Source: Leptospira wolbachii serovar Codice str. CDC
Lineage (GTDB): Bacteria > Spirochaetota > Leptospiria > Leptospirales > Leptospiraceae
Assembly: GCF_000332515.2 (NCBI RefSeq)
Contig: NZ_AOGZ02000014.1
Span: 1,566,001-1,630,000 of the forward strand
DNA length: 64,000 bases
Reading direction: 5' to 3'
The translations under genes and the position numbers were made by a program. Positions 1 to 9,265 of this stretch are shown here, one piece after another. How positions within the stretch are numbered: the first letter of the stretch is position 1; each line of letters opens with the position of its first letter. The notes below the pieces were generated by a model. The model saw nothing but the letters and a program-made list of their open reading frames with translations. It did no database searches and was not told where the DNA came from.

Positions 1-1065
1 AGGTTTCGCACGACCGACTGACAAACGTAATACTTCCTCGGCAGTGGCTTCAATTCCTTGTAACAGAGAGGTTCCTCCCGTAAGGATAACTCCTCCCGCC
101 AAACTAGGCTTAAATCCTGACCGAACCAGTTCATGATCAATCATTTCTAAAATTTCACGAACCCGGGGTTCTAAAATTTCCACAAGTTCCTGGCGAAAGA
201 CGGAACGGGATGGCCTTCCAGAGATCGAAGGAATTTCAAATTTTTCAGTAGGGTCCACCATATCAATGCGTGTGTGACCATAACGTTTTTTGATGACTTC
301 TGCTGTTTCGACCGTGGTTTTTAAACCTATAGAAATATCGCTTGTGATGTGGAATCCGCCAAAGGGAACCACTGAGGAAAAAGCAATTCCGCCATCCACA
401 TAGATGATGATGTCGCAGATTCCAGCACCGATATCAATGACAGCGGTTCCTAAATCTTTTTCACCCGAAGTGAGGATGGCTTCGGAAGAAGCAAGACTTG
501 ATAATACCCGATCCATTTGCAATAGACCAGCTTGTTCTACACAACGATCAATATTATTGAGTGCTGTGTTTCCGCAGGATACAATATGAACTTCTGCCTC
601 TAAACGAACTCCTGTCATTCCAATCGGATCTTTAATATTGACTTGGTCATCCACTTTGAATTCTTTCGTGAGAACATGGATCACTTGTTGATCATTCGGA
701 ATATGGACAGCTTGTGCTGCTTCTACAACACGCATTATATCTGTTTCTGAAACGATTCGTTCTCTGTTAGTAACAGCGATGATTCCTTTTTCATTGAACC
801 CATTTACCGACTTGCCAGAAACATTTACGACAACGGTATTCACTTCTTGGCCTGCCATGAGTTCGGCATCACCAAACGCCTCTATGATGGACTTAGTTGT
901 AGTTTCTATGTTAACAATAGAACCGTTTTTAATACCGGCAGAAGGATAAACTCCCGTTCCAATAATTTCGATTTCATGATCACCCACAAGTCGCCCAATG
1001 ACAACTTTAACAAGAGAGGATCCCAAATCCAAGGCCGTTATGATCGGTGCATCATCATAGGTCAT
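1..1065 (-). CDS. ftsA: Cell division protein FtsA, C-terminus cut by window edge
   Basis: An actin-fold ATPase that tethers FtsZ to the membrane and recruits later divisome proteins. The reverse strand starts [17 protein letters not shown], the phosphate-1 motif of the FtsA/actin fold. The phosphate-2 motif DIGAGICDI is near residue 215 and the adenosine motif ILTGGTSLL near residue 325. About 355 codons are present of the roughly 410 usual for the family, so only the C-terminal part, with the membrane-targeting helix, is missing. The start ATG lies one base after the ftsQ stop, so the two genes are certainly co-transcribed and probably translationally coupled. ftsZ would be expected just outside the window. 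Identification is by motif and by the ftsQ neighbour. Confidence 0.93.
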   Translation of the reverse strand, partial: MTYDDAPIITALDLGSSLVKVVIGRLVGDHEIEIIGTGVYPSAGIKNGSIVNIETTTKSIIEAFGDAELMAGQEVNTVVVNVSGKSVNGFNEKGIIAVTNRERIVSETDIMRVVEAAQAVHIPNDQQVIHVLTKEFKVDDQVNIKDPIGMTGVRLEAEVHIVSCGNTALNNIDRCVEQAGLLQMDRVLSSLASSEAILTSGEKDLGTAVIDIGAGICDIIIYVDGGIAFSSVVPFGGFHITSDISIGLKTTVETAEVIKKRYGHTRIDMVDPTEKFEIPSISGRPSRSVFRQELVEILEPRVREILEMIDHELVRSGFKPSLAGGVILTGGTSLLQGIEATAEEVLRLSVGRAKP

Positions 1066-1066
1066 A

Positions 1067-1798
1067 TTAGTGGTAAACGGCGTCCTCTCCTCTTAAATCT
1101 ATAGAAACAGCCTTAACAGATTCTGCTTCCATATAGGCAATCGAAGCATATAGTTTGCGAAACACATTCAATTCTAACTTATCTCCTAAGTATACTTTCA
1201 TGGAATTTGGAGATTTTAAATACAAAGTATAATTGCCATCACGTTCAACGCTGAGTTCGGAGATTCTGGATTTGAGTGCGGGATAAAGGGAAAGAGCATG
1301 TCGCATTTCTTTAGTGATATCAAAAATCTGTCTGCCTTCTAGTTTTTGTTCCCTCACGGTGAACTGCCCACTAATCACAATTAGATGATTAGCTAACACG
1401 CGATCTCTGGAAAGTATCTCCAGATTTTCATCCACTTCATACAGGGAATTTCCTACATGTATGACAAATTCAGCGACTTTCTCCTGTATATTGATAATCA
1501 AAAATCCATCGGGATCCCGGGTGATTCGAACCTTCCGAATCCTCGGATGGTTTGACAATCGTTTCTCCCATTCTTTCCAATCGGCTATGGTTGGTGCCTC
1601 TGGATCCACTCCCAAAGAGTGAAATACCTCAGCAGGAGAAAGAGCTATAAGGCCTTCCCACTCCACACGAACCACCGGTTTCACGGGTCTACCCCAACGA
1701 AAGACTAGTCCTAGAGCCACAAGACCCACAAAGACTAAAAGGATCGGAACCACACGCCCAAATCGTTTTTCTTTGATTTCTTGGGGGGTGTCAACCAT
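1067..1798 (-). CDS. ftsQ: Cell division protein FtsQ/DivIB
   Basis: A bitopic inner-membrane divisome protein that links the cytoplasmic ring to septal peptidoglycan synthesis through FtsB and FtsL. The 243-residue product has a short basic cytoplasmic tail, one membrane segment at about residues 15-35, then a periplasmic POTRA-like domain (about 40-115) and a beta domain ending near residue 240, the normal FtsQ size and order. Sequence conservation in FtsQ is low, so the call rests on architecture plus the directly following ftsA. No good Shine-Dalgarno precedes the ATG at 1798. The upstream 113 bp hold a DnaA-box-like 9-mer and the terminator of the preceding gene. Confidence 0.85.
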   Translation of the reverse strand: MVDTPQEIKEKRFGRVVPILLVFVGLVALGLVFRWGRPVKPVVRVEWEGLIALSPAEVFHSLGVDPEAPTIADWKEWEKRLSNHPRIRKVRITRDPDGFLIINIQEKVAEFVIHVGNSLYEVDENLEILSRDRVLANHLIVISGQFTVREQKLEGRQIFDITKEMRHALSLYPALKSRISELSVERDGNYTLYLKSPNSMKVYLGDKLELNVFRKLYASIAYMEAESVKAVSIDLRGEDAVYH

Positions 1799-1838
1799 AT
1801 ATTGATTATGTCACATACTAAGGATGTTTGGAAAGCAT

Positions 1839-1847
1839 TTATCCACA
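1839..1847 (+). other. Isolated DnaA-box-like 9-mer upstream of ftsQ
   Basis: The sequence TTATCCACA matches the E. coli consensus DnaA box exactly and lies about 40 bp upstream of the ftsQ start. A single 9-mer can easily occur by chance in 64 kb, and no cluster of such boxes is visible around it, so this is not an origin. It could be a DnaA regulatory or titration site for ftsQA, which is inference only. Confidence 0.3.
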
Positions 1848-1852
1848 GGGTA

Positions 1853-1879
1853 CAAAAAAAGGCCAGGCGAACCTGACCT
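1853..1879 (-). terminator. Rho-independent terminator with UUCG loop
   Basis: Read on the minus strand, an 8-bp stem (AGGTCAGG with CCTGGCCT, one G-U pair) closes a TTCG tetraloop and is followed by seven T. It lies 33 bp downstream of the stop codon at 1912 and ends that single-gene transcript before ftsQ. Confidence 0.85.
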
Positions 1880-1911
1880 TTCTCGCTAGTCTCAAAATGA
1901 ATTTGAGGTGC

Positions 1912-2277
1912 TTAGTTTTGTGCTACCCTCATAGAACCTTGGCTTAGATCCATAGAGATAGTTTGGTATTTTTTGGCTTCTTTTTCAAGAGCTTCTGCAC
2001 GGCGAAGAAGTTCTTTCTTCTCGTTCATTTGGCTAAGAGCCTTACCACCTCGAGTAGATCCTGCTCTGTCACGAAGTGCCTGAGCCATTTCTACTTTTTC
2101 TTTAGCGATGTTCGCTAGGTATTCCGAAACGGCAGATTTTTGCGCCGGAGTGGTTGCTTGTTCAATCATAGCAGACTCCAAAAGCTCCAATCTTTCGTTT
2201 GTATCTAAAGCATAGAGATTTGCTGTTGCAAGTCCCATAGCCAAGATCCCTGTTGCGATTATCTTTGTTGTTTTCAT
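1912..2277 (-). CDS. Small exported protein with helical charged body
   Basis: A 121-residue protein of unknown function. Residues 1-23 are a clear signal peptide (MKTTKIIATGILAMGLATAN followed by LYA), with cleavage likely after YA; there is no lipobox Cys. The mature part is rich in Glu, Lys, Ala and Gln, with heptad-like stretches around LLESAMIEQA and ELLRRAEALEKEAKKYQ, so a small helical or coiled-coil periplasmic protein is likely. It resembles small secreted helical proteins found in several copies in Leptospira genomes; I cannot name the family with certainty. The start is supported by AGAGG five bases before ATG. The gene is monocistronic: a UUCG terminator follows, and three palindromes lie 74-182 bp upstream. 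Confidence 0.85.
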   Translation of the reverse strand: MKTTKIIATGILAMGLATANLYALDTNERLELLESAMIEQATTPAQKSAVSEYLANIAKEKVEMAQALRDRAGSTRGGKALSQMNEKKELLRRAEALEKEAKKYQTISMDLSQGSMRVAQN

Positions 2278-2350
2278 GTGATCCTCTCTAGAGTGGGAAC
2301 CTCTTTTTCCGATTCCCTTTTTATTCTATGACTCTAGAAAACTTCTCATC

Positions 2351-2459
2351 CCGATTAAATTCAATCGGAAATTACGAAGAATTTCCCCTAGGAAGGCCCA
2401 AGTTAGCAAAAAAAGGTGAATTTAGATTAATATTAATCAAATCAAGATTAAATTTAATC
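2351..2459. promoter_or_regulatory. Array of three GATTAA/TTAATC palindromes
   Basis: Three dyads share the half-site GATTAA: 2351-2368 (an 18-bp dyad with one mismatched pair), 2425-2438 (GATTAATATTAATC, a perfect 14-bp palindrome) and 2446-2459 (GATTAAATTTAATC, perfect). The last two have centres exactly 21 bp apart, two helical turns; the first lies 72 bp away. They occupy the upstream region of the exported-protein gene that starts at 2277. The pattern suggests cooperative binding of a dimeric regulator on one DNA face. The regulator is unknown. Confidence 0.6.
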
Positions 2460-2521
2460 AATCTGGTTCATAATCGTGCTCAAAAGTTGCCAATCAAGGA
2501 TAGGATTCCCGAGGAAGGGCA

Positions 2522-2545
2522 TAAAAAAACCCTCCGAAGAGGGTC
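2522..2545 (-). terminator. Rho-independent terminator with UUCG loop
   Basis: On the minus strand the stem ACCCTC-TTCG-GAGGGT is followed by seven T. It lies about 40 bp past the stop of the caspase-fold gene and separates it from the palindrome array. Confidence 0.9.
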
Positions 2546-2583
2546 TTCCTTTGTCTTTCCAAAATCTAAGAAAGGGATTTTGG

Positions 2584-4293
2584 TCAGTATTTGGTCTTTG
2601 TGTAACTCAATTTTTTATTGAGGATGATCTCTACTGTTGTCAATTCCCCAGGTTTGATATTGATTTCCGAATTTTCCAATTTCATCTCTTCCATGAAACT
2701 AGCTCGGATTTCGTATTTACCCGGCTTTAAGTTGGTAAACCAAAAGTATCCATCTTTGTCGGTAGTGACTTTGAAGATTTGGTTGGTCGAGACCACAGTT
2801 GGCATATATATGGGGTGTTTTTCGATGGGGTTGTCCAAGGTTTTGTAGAACACTCGGCCCCGAATCGCTCCAAATCCATCCATGGAATTGATTGCATCCA
2901 CAGTCACAGTCTGTTTTGGAAGCACTGCCGTGGCTGTTTTGTAAATCGGATACTTGTCTGCACGGATTTCAATTTGGTGCACTCCGGCAGGAAGGTTATC
3001 AATTTTCACATTGTAGATATCTCCCTGAACCAAGGTTCCATTTTTGGAAACCGATCCCCAAATTTTTGATTTCTCAGTTGTGACTTGGGATGTGTATTCC
3101 TGATCATCCACAAGGACTTTGATCGAACGCACTTTGTCTTCTGGTTGGGAAGATTTCAATTTTCCTTGTTTGTTAAGAAGGTCATAAGGGGATTTGGTTG
3201 CGGCTCCCCCATAAGACTTATCTTTGATGATGGAAGTGCGAATGAGGATACTTCCCGTTGTGACGGAAGGTGGGGCCGGTGGTTCCACTTCTGTAATCGG
3301 AGGGATGACCACTGTGGTTTCGTTGGCCGGTGTCGGTTCCGGTTCTGGTGCCACGGGAGGGGTCGTCGTATTGTTATTGTTCGGCGTGGTAGTCTCTACT
3401 GGTGTGATTGGAACGTTTACCACAACGTTTGGCGGTTTTGGGGGAGGGTTTTGTGGTTTAGGAGAACCTGACAAAAAGATCCCTGCTGCATTTCCAGAAA
3501 CTTGCGGGGTTTGTTCGTGGTTGAATTGGCGAGCCATCTTTACGGTTTCTTCTTTGGCAACAAAGAAGGCTTCGAGGGCTGTCACCACACTGTCTTTGTT
3601 TAAATCCCCTTTTTCCAGGGCATTTCCAAAGTTATAAGTAAAGATACCATGGTTGATGGTTCCACCCACTTCGATGGATGTTTGGTCATCATCCGAGGAG
3701 GAAATGACTGCTTTGTCTTGGAAAAAATAATCTTCCGCATTTTGGCGGACAACTCCATCGTTTCCTTGGGCAATCGGGATCTCGGCAGCGCCACGGGTAT
3801 TTTTTCCCTTTTTGGCAATCCCACCAGAATAACAACAATCCATCACAAGGACCGTCTTCTGAGATTTGATTTCTGTTAAAAATTCGTTTAATTCTTCATC
3901 GGAAATATGGGGGCGATCGTAACAGATCAGATAGTTCCGCATTCCGTTTTTAGCCTTCGCATCTTTCATATACATTCCATGACCGGAGAAGTATAAAAAG
4001 ACCGAGTCCTCTTTTCCCACAACTTTACCCAGTTGGGTAATTGCATTTTTTACATTGTCGCGAGTGACCATGGAACCTAACAGGACTTTGATATCCTTAA
4101 AGTTTCCTTTCTTTTGGATTTTTTCCTTTAAGAACGTTGCGTCTGCTTCACAGAGATTCAACTCAGGGATTTTAGCTGTGTTCCCTTTGTAGTTAGTTCC
4201 AATGAACAACGCATAACGGTTCTGCCCAAACACCGGTACACCGATGAGATAGGCCAATAGAATACAAACAAATATGTTTCGAAACGAAAACAT
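2584..4293 (-). CDS. Exported caspase-fold (peptidase C14) protein with C-terminal beta-sandwich domain
   Basis: Probably a secreted or periplasmic cysteine peptidase of the metacaspase/paracaspase group. Counted from ATG 4293 (569 residues), residues 1-24 are a signal peptide and about 25-270 form the caspase domain. The catalytic His is in FSGHGM (about residue 105) and the Cys in DCCYSGG (about 154), so the dyad is intact. Then come a Pro/Thr-rich linker of about 60 residues with PEPEPTP, and two Ig-like/carboxypeptidase-regulatory-like segments, the last with the hallmark DKDGYFWFTNLKPGKYEI. An upstream in-frame ATG at 4329 would add 12 residues, but 4293 has AGAGG ten bases upstream and opens directly into the signal peptide. 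Substrate unknown. It sits 60 bp downstream of the MBOAT/SGNH pair, so co-transcription is possible. Confidence 0.85.
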   Translation of the reverse strand: MFSFRNIFVCILLAYLIGVPVFGQNRYALFIGTNYKGNTAKIPELNLCEADATFLKEKIQKKGNFKDIKVLLGSMVTRDNVKNAITQLGKVVGKEDSVFLYFSGHGMYMKDAKAKNGMRNYLICYDRPHISDEELNEFLTEIKSQKTVLVMDCCYSGGIAKKGKNTRGAAEIPIAQGNDGVVRQNAEDYFFQDKAVISSSDDDQTSIEVGGTINHGIFTYNFGNALEKGDLNKDSVVTALEAFFVAKEETVKMARQFNHEQTPQVSGNAAGIFLSGSPKPQNPPPKPPNVVVNVPITPVETTTPNNNNTTTPPVAPEPEPTPANETTVVIPPITEVEPPAPPSVTTGSILIRTSIIKDKSYGGAATKSPYDLLNKQGKLKSSQPEDKVRSIKVLVDDQEYTSQVTTEKSKIWGSVSKNGTLVQGDIYNVKIDNLPAGVHQIEIRADKYPIYKTATAVLPKQTVTVDAINSMDGFGAIRGRVFYKTLDNPIEKHPIYMPTVVSTNQIFKVTTDKDGYFWFTNLKPGKYEIRASFMEEMKLENSEINIKPGELTTVEIILNKKLSYTKTKY

Positions 4294-4352
4294 GATTGGG
4301 TTTCCTCTTATCCGGATGGAGTGCCTCATTTTCCATCACTGGAAATCGGAAA

Positions 4353-5630
4353 TCAATTGGATTTTTCTTTGGAATGCAAAAAACGGAACACCTGGGGAAG
4401 AACATAATTACGAAATTCTTCGTTTACCCGTTTTTCTCCTCGGCAATCGTAATGGATATTATCTACAAACCTCTCAGCGGGGTAGGAAGAATCGGGAAAG
4501 AAAAAGAGTTTGGCATCTGGATTTTCTCTAAAAAAAAGTTTCAAATCGACAAGGAGGTCCTTGGATTCTTGAGACTCTTGGCGTTCCTTCATCCAAGGCA
4601 TATAAACCAACCCGAATTGAATTCCTTGTGCACGTGTATATTCGATCAGTTCTTTTAATACAATAAAGTCCGGTTTGTTATAAATATAGGGTTTTGGATT
4701 GGTTAGTTCTTCATCCAATTCCTTTCGAATCAAATCTTTGGAAAAGATAACAAGTTCTGGTTTCAATCGATTGGAGATATTGTATTTTCCGAAATGGCGA
4801 CTGATTTGGTCTTCGATAGTGAGGTTGTCTTCCAATTGGGAAGAGGCAGGTTTACAAAGTCCCGCCTCTACATTTTCACAAGATTCACAAAACAAGGATC
4901 TTTCTTTGTAGTTTTTATCTACCTTCCAATTCGTTTGACTGAGAGCATTCCGAATGGCACCATGAAACCGATAGGACTCGTATAACAGTGGTGCTGCTTT
5001 CGAAAGTATAAACAATCGTTCCACACCTGAATATTGTTCGGAAAGTTCTGAGTAGGTAAATTGATGAAGGTATCGGTGGCCAAAAAATTCCCAAAGGATT
5101 TGGTTTGCGTCTTCTTGTTTTCCACTATAACTAATAATGTTGGTCGGAGTAGAGGTGCGAAAAAAATTCTTCTCTATTCCTTCGTTCCACCTTCGGTTCA
5201 TATAAGTGGAAATAGATTCGTTTTCTTTTACGGACTTGGCATCGGGATCATACAGAGGGGGACCATATCCCGTTGCATATAACTTAGGAGATGCTGCAAA
5301 CAATACCATTTTTGGTTTGGCATTTCCCTTCTTTAGATATTTGTCCAAAAAGAAACGATAGTATTTTGGTCCCATAGCCGGCAAACTATGATTATAGACT
5401 GAGAAATCAATGTCAGGTTGTTTCGGGTAACCAGCAAGAGCCATTGACCTTGAATCACCTAACACAATGATGTCAGCGTCACCTTTTCCAGATTCTACAA
5501 AGTTTTTCTTTAAGTTTACAAAAAAGATTTCTGGTTGTTCCAAAAAATGGATCCCTGTGAATCGAACCACAAGTTCCAATACTAAGAAAAACAAGAGGGA
5601 GATACCGATTCCTAAAAATTTAGAACGCAA
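4353..5630 (-). CDS. SGNH-hydrolase-like membrane-anchored protein (DUF1574 type)
   Basis: Likely the periplasmic partner of the upstream MBOAT protein in O-acylation of a surface polysaccharide. The 425-residue protein has one N-terminal membrane segment (about residues 7-25). The SGNH block I motif is IIVLGDSRS near residue 57, and the C-terminal block V is DNIHYD near residue 397, giving Ser, Asp and His candidates. The start is TTG at 5630, inside the last codons of the MBOAT gene (11-bp overlap), with an ideal AGGAGG nine bases upstream, so translation is coupled. Pairing of this family with MBOAT proteins is common in Leptospira; the acyl donor and target polymer are inference. Confidence 0.78.
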   Translation of the reverse strand: MRSKFLGIGISLLFFLVLELVVRFTGIHFLEQPEIFFVNLKKNFVESGKGDADIIVLGDSRSMALAGYPKQPDIDFSVYNHSLPAMGPKYYRFFLDKYLKKGNAKPKMVLFAASPKLYATGYGPPLYDPDAKSVKENESISTYMNRRWNEGIEKNFFRTSTPTNIISYSGKQEDANQILWEFFGHRYLHQFTYSELSEQYSGVERLFILSKAAPLLYESYRFHGAIRNALSQTNWKVDKNYKERSLFCESCENVEAGLCKPASSQLEDNLTIEDQISRHFGKYNISNRLKPELVIFSKDLIRKELDEELTNPKPYIYNKPDFIVLKELIEYTRAQGIQFGLVYMPWMKERQESQESKDLLVDLKLFFRENPDAKLFFFPDSSYPAERFVDNIHYDCRGEKRVNEEFRNYVLPQVFRFLHSKEKSN

Positions 5631-7176
5631 AGTAAATTACCTCCTTTCCAAAAATCCCACGAGTGAGGATGAGAAATCCCATAAAGGACAAAATAAATGC
5701 CTGAATTATGGGGTGAATTTGAAAGATCCAATATCTTTCTTTTTTAAAATAAGTAATACCATCAAGAATCATAAGTGGTAAAAAGATTCTGAAATACTCC
5801 CCAAAAAGTCCCATCATATCCTTTATATTATTGTTTGGACTTAGATCCCAATCCCAAACAAAAAGAAATTTTTTCATATAAAGGAACATCATTTGAGCAT
5901 CATAAGAACGGAACGCAAGGCCACTAAACGCAACCAACATATAAATTAAAATCCGGCTAGAGGTTCCCGAGAGAACACTTAAGAGTTTGTCCTTTAGAGT
6001 CGGTAATTTGGGTTGTGTGGTTTCTTTATTGTCTTCTTTCTTTTTGGCAAAGACAACTAAGTAAATGATTGTATAACCACCTTGCAAACAACCCCAAGTG
6101 ATAAAGGTCCAGTTGGCTCCATGCCAAAGCCCTGATAGAAAAAAAATAATAAATAGATTTCTATACTGCGCAAATTTTCCGTATTTACTTCCCCCTAAGG
6201 AAATATAAATATAATCGCGAAACCATCTATTGAGTGTTACATGCCAACGAGTCCAAAATTCAGTGGGTGTTTTAGAAAATTCAGGAGTTTCAAAATTCAC
6301 AGTGAGAGTGACACCTAGAAGTCTGGAAACACCTAGCGCAATAAATGAATAACCTGCAAAGTCACAATAAATCTGAGGTAAAAATAAAACAGCGCCCGCA
6401 AAAATCTGAGATCCATCCATGGATTGGATGATTTCTGGATTTTGTGTGTATAAAGACTTACCAGCAAGGAAAACTTGGTCTACATAGGTGGCTAAGTTAT
6501 CGGCAACATACACCTTCATAAAGTAACCGAGTAGGATGTCATACAATCCTTTTTGCACTCCATCCCAAGTGGGAAACTTCGGTTTTTTTAGTTGAGGGAG
6601 AAGGTCTTGTGCTCTTTCGATTGGCCCTGCGACCAGTTGCGGAAAATAGTTCACAAACAAAGCAAAGTCAAAAAAGTCACGTTCTGCTTTGATTTGCCTA
6701 CGAAACACATCGATAGTATACGACATGGTTTGAAAGGTATAAAAACTAATTCCCACAGGAAGGATGATGTTTCGCAAAAGATAGGTATTGGAATTTGTAG
6801 CCTCTGTAGATCCCAGCCATAAAGCCAACTGGTTCCATGAATCGATGAGGTTCACTGCGAAAAAATCGTAGTACTTCATGGTAAAGAGTAGGCCCAAGTT
6901 AGCTATGATGGAAACTGATAGATAGAGACGACGACGAATTTGGTTTTCTGTACCTTCAATGAGGAGGGCAGCACAGTAGTCAATAATGGTGCTAATGAGA
7001 ATGAGGGTTAGAAAAAACCACTCCCACCATCCGTAGAAAAAATACGATGCAAGAAGTAACCATAGGTTTTGTGCGCGGTAAGCCCACTTCTGTTTTCCGG
7101 CAAACCAACCGAATCCCAAAAAGATCGAATACACGATCAAAAAGAATAACAAAAATACAAAGGTATTAAAAAGCAT
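5620..7176 (-). CDS. MBOAT family membrane O-acyltransferase (AlgI-like)
   Basis: A polytopic acyltransferase that moves an acyl group, usually acetyl, across the membrane towards an extracytoplasmic polysaccharide. The 518-residue product has many hydrophobic segments and the AlgI/DltB hallmarks: [18 protein letters not shown] around residue 175, [19 protein letters not shown] around 310, and the catalytic His in [10 protein letters not shown] near residue 349. The length matches AlgI-type enzymes. It is first in an operon with the SGNH protein, whose TTG start overlaps its 3' end. Only 58 bp separate its start from the divergent recQ gene, so the promoters are close. The exact substrate cannot be told from sequence. 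Confidence 0.9.
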   Translation of the reverse strand: MLFNTFVFLLFFLIVYSIFLGFGWFAGKQKWAYRAQNLWLLLASYFFYGWWEWFFLTLILISTIIDYCAALLIEGTENQIRRRLYLSVSIIANLGLLFTMKYYDFFAVNLIDSWNQLALWLGSTEATNSNTYLLRNIILPVGISFYTFQTMSYTIDVFRRQIKAERDFFDFALFVNYFPQLVAGPIERAQDLLPQLKKPKFPTWDGVQKGLYDILLGYFMKVYVADNLATYVDQVFLAGKSLYTQNPEIIQSMDGSQIFAGAVLFLPQIYCDFAGYSFIALGVSRLLGVTLTVNFETPEFSKTPTEFWTRWHVTLNRWFRDYIYISLGGSKYGKFAQYRNLFIIFFLSGLWHGANWTFITWGCLQGGYTIIYLVVFAKKKEDNKETTQPKLPTLKDKLLSVLSGTSSRILIYMLVAFSGLAFRSYDAQMMFLYMKKFLFVWDWDLSPNNNIKDMMGLFGEYFRIFLPLMILDGITYFKKERYWIFQIHPIIQAFILSFMGFLILTRGIFGKEVIYFAF

Positions 7177-7234
7177 CGGTCTTCGTAACTATTTCCAGAA
7201 CGCCGATTCTGTAAAATTCAAAAATGAGGGTAAA

Positions 7235-9142
7235 ATGGGGAATCTTATCGTTGACCCGTTCGGATTTAAGGAAATCTTGAGAGTTACCTTGGATCTACGC
7301 TCGGAACTCAAAACCAAATTCGGTTTTTCGGAATTTCGCCCGGGACAAGAAGAAGCCATTCGTTCAGTTCTGAATGGTGAAGATACACTTGCGATTTTGC
7401 CTACCGGTGCCGGAAAATCTCTTATCTACCAACTCCCGGCTGCCATTCAAAAAAATAAACTAACCCTAGTTATATCGCCACTCATAGCTCTCATGAAAGA
7501 CCAAACAGAGAGTTTACTTGCCAAAGGAATTCCTGCTGCTTTTTGTAATTCTACACAAGATGAAGTGGAACAAATGACCATCCTTGCCAAGTCGGTAAAA
7601 GGAGAAATTCGAGTCCTTCTTGTTTCACCAGAAAGAGCACTGTCCAACGGATTTCTTCGTATCTTTCGGGAATTGGATTTATTTGCACTCGTTGTAGATG
7701 AAGCACATTGTGTGTCTCAATGGGGACATGACTTCCGTCCCGAATACCGCCAAATTCATGTTTTACGGGAACGTCATCCCCGCCCTAATTTTCCTATTCT
7801 TGCCCTTACGGCAACGGCTACAGAAAGAGTCCAAACGGATGTTCAGTCTTCTCTGGGAATGAAGACACCCACGGTAGTTCTTTCTACTTTTTTTCGGCCC
7901 AATTTAAAATTCGGTGTAGAATACCCGGCTGCCGAAAGGGACAAAGCGGATCGGTTGATAGAACTTTTAGAACCATGGAAAGACGGAAGGAAATTTCCTG
8001 GACGAGCTATTGTTTACTGTGCCACTCGAAAAAAAACCGATGAAGTGTATGATCTTTTAAAAGACTTCGGGTTCTCTGTTGGAAAGTACCATGCCGGTAG
8101 AACGGATGGGATCCGAGAACGAACCCAAAATGCTTATACGTCTGGTAAAGTTCCTATCCTTGTTGCCACCAATGCCTTTGGAATGGGAATGGATCAACCT
8201 GACGTTCGTTTGGTGGTTCATTACCAAGTTCCTGCCTCACTTGAAGCCTATTACCAAGAAGCAGGTCGGGCGGGAAGAGATGGACTTGATTCGGAATGTG
8301 TTTTGTTTTACAAAGCGGGCGATGTGGCCACCCAAGTTTTTATGTTGTCCAAAGAAACAAACTTCAAAGGTGGAGATACTCTCCTCAAATATATGAAAGA
8401 GTATGCCAATAAAGAAGAATGTAGGCAGGTCCAACTTTGTTCTTATTTTGGAGAGACTATTTCTCCTTGTGGGAGTTGTGATATTTGTACAGAAGTTGGC
8501 GCCAATCTCCATCGTTCTAAGTTTTTAAAAACAGAAGCTGCAAAAGTCCAAAAGAAAAATGAAAAGCGGGACTACCCTCTTTCTGAATGGGAAGAAGAAA
8601 CCATCCAAAATTTTTTAAAGGAACATCCCGCTGTGTTTGGTAAGAATATCATTGCCAAAACTCTTGTGGGCAAACGTACTAAAGATGTTCTTCGGTATCG
8701 GATGGAACGAAATCCTTTCCACGGAAAGTTGGATGGAATTCCCGAAGAAGCAGTGGTCGCAAAATTAGAAATCTGGGTGGAACAAAAAAAAGTTTTGGTG
8801 GCCGGGGCCAAATACCCGAAACTCTATCTGCCCAATTTTGCCAAAATAAAATCGAAAGTATCATCATCTAACTCTGATGATACGGGAAGTTCGATTTCAA
8901 AAGTCAAAAAACCACCGACTCTCAATTCGCAAATTTTAAAAGAACTGATGAATTACCGAGACAGGAAAGCAAGACAACTCAAATGGAAGAAGTTTATGGT
9001 ATTTCAAAATCCAGTTCTCAAACGAATTGCGGAAAGAAAACCAAGAACCTTATCTGAACTAGAAGCCACAAAAGGTGTGGGTCCTGCAAAAGTAGAACGG
9101 TTTGGAAATGATATTATCGAAATCTTAGCCAAATGGGAATGA
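7235..9142 (+). CDS. recQ: ATP-dependent DNA helicase RecQ
   Basis: A 3'-5' superfamily 2 helicase used in recombination and replication-fork repair. Domain order in the 635 residues: helicase core with Walker A LPTGAGKS (about 56-63), DEAH in [19 protein letters not shown] (about 155), SALTATAT-like motif [11 protein letters not shown], and motif [14 protein letters not shown]. Then the RecQ zinc-binding region ([12 protein letters not shown] followed by CGSCDIC), a winged-helix-like region, and a C-terminal HRDC domain (about 560-635) with [14 protein letters not shown]. All key residues are present. GAGGG precedes the ATG. Residues 1-20 before [11 protein letters not shown] are longer than usual, so the true start could lie slightly downstream. 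Divergent from the MBOAT gene. Confidence 0.96.
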   Translation: MGNLIVDPFGFKEILRVTLDLRSELKTKFGFSEFRPGQEEAIRSVLNGEDTLAILPTGAGKSLIYQLPAAIQKNKLTLVISPLIALMKDQTESLLAKGIPAAFCNSTQDEVEQMTILAKSVKGEIRVLLVSPERALSNGFLRIFRELDLFALVVDEAHCVSQWGHDFRPEYRQIHVLRERHPRPNFPILALTATATERVQTDVQSSLGMKTPTVVLSTFFRPNLKFGVEYPAAERDKADRLIELLEPWKDGRKFPGRAIVYCATRKKTDEVYDLLKDFGFSVGKYHAGRTDGIRERTQNAYTSGKVPILVATNAFGMGMDQPDVRLVVHYQVPASLEAYYQEAGRAGRDGLDSECVLFYKAGDVATQVFMLSKETNFKGGDTLLKYMKEYANKEECRQVQLCSYFGETISPCGSCDICTEVGANLHRSKFLKTEAAKVQKKNEKRDYPLSEWEEETIQNFLKEHPAVFGKNIIAKTLVGKRTKDVLRYRMERNPFHGKLDGIPEEAVVAKLEIWVEQKKVLVAGAKYPKLYLPNFAKIKSKVSSSNSDDTGSSISKVKKPPTLNSQILKELMNYRDRKARQLKWKKFMVFQNPVLKRIAERKPRTLSELEATKGVGPAKVERFGNDIIEILAKWE

Positions 9143-9265
9143 TCGAATCAACATTTCCCAATTCTGAATGGATGAGGAAACAAGGTTCCAACCATTCTCA
9201 GATCTAAACTAAATTCCCTTGAAACTTTCCATGACTCTTAGAATCTGCAGATTCATAGGGGCAAA

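Noticed and set aside
2328..2730. Plus-strand frames of 84-97 codons in the palindrome and terminator area
   Set aside because: They run through the palindrome array and the terminator into the caspase 3' end, and show no ribosome site or domain.
3085..3637. Plus-strand frames with Gly/Val-rich and Phe/Arg-rich products
   Set aside because: They are the complement of the Pro/Thr-rich linker and caspase domain of the minus-strand gene; low-complexity composition explains them.
9143..9265. Hairpin after recQ as terminator
   Set aside because: TCTGA(GA)ATGG-like arms pair with a two-base bulge and no T-tract follows; too weak to call.
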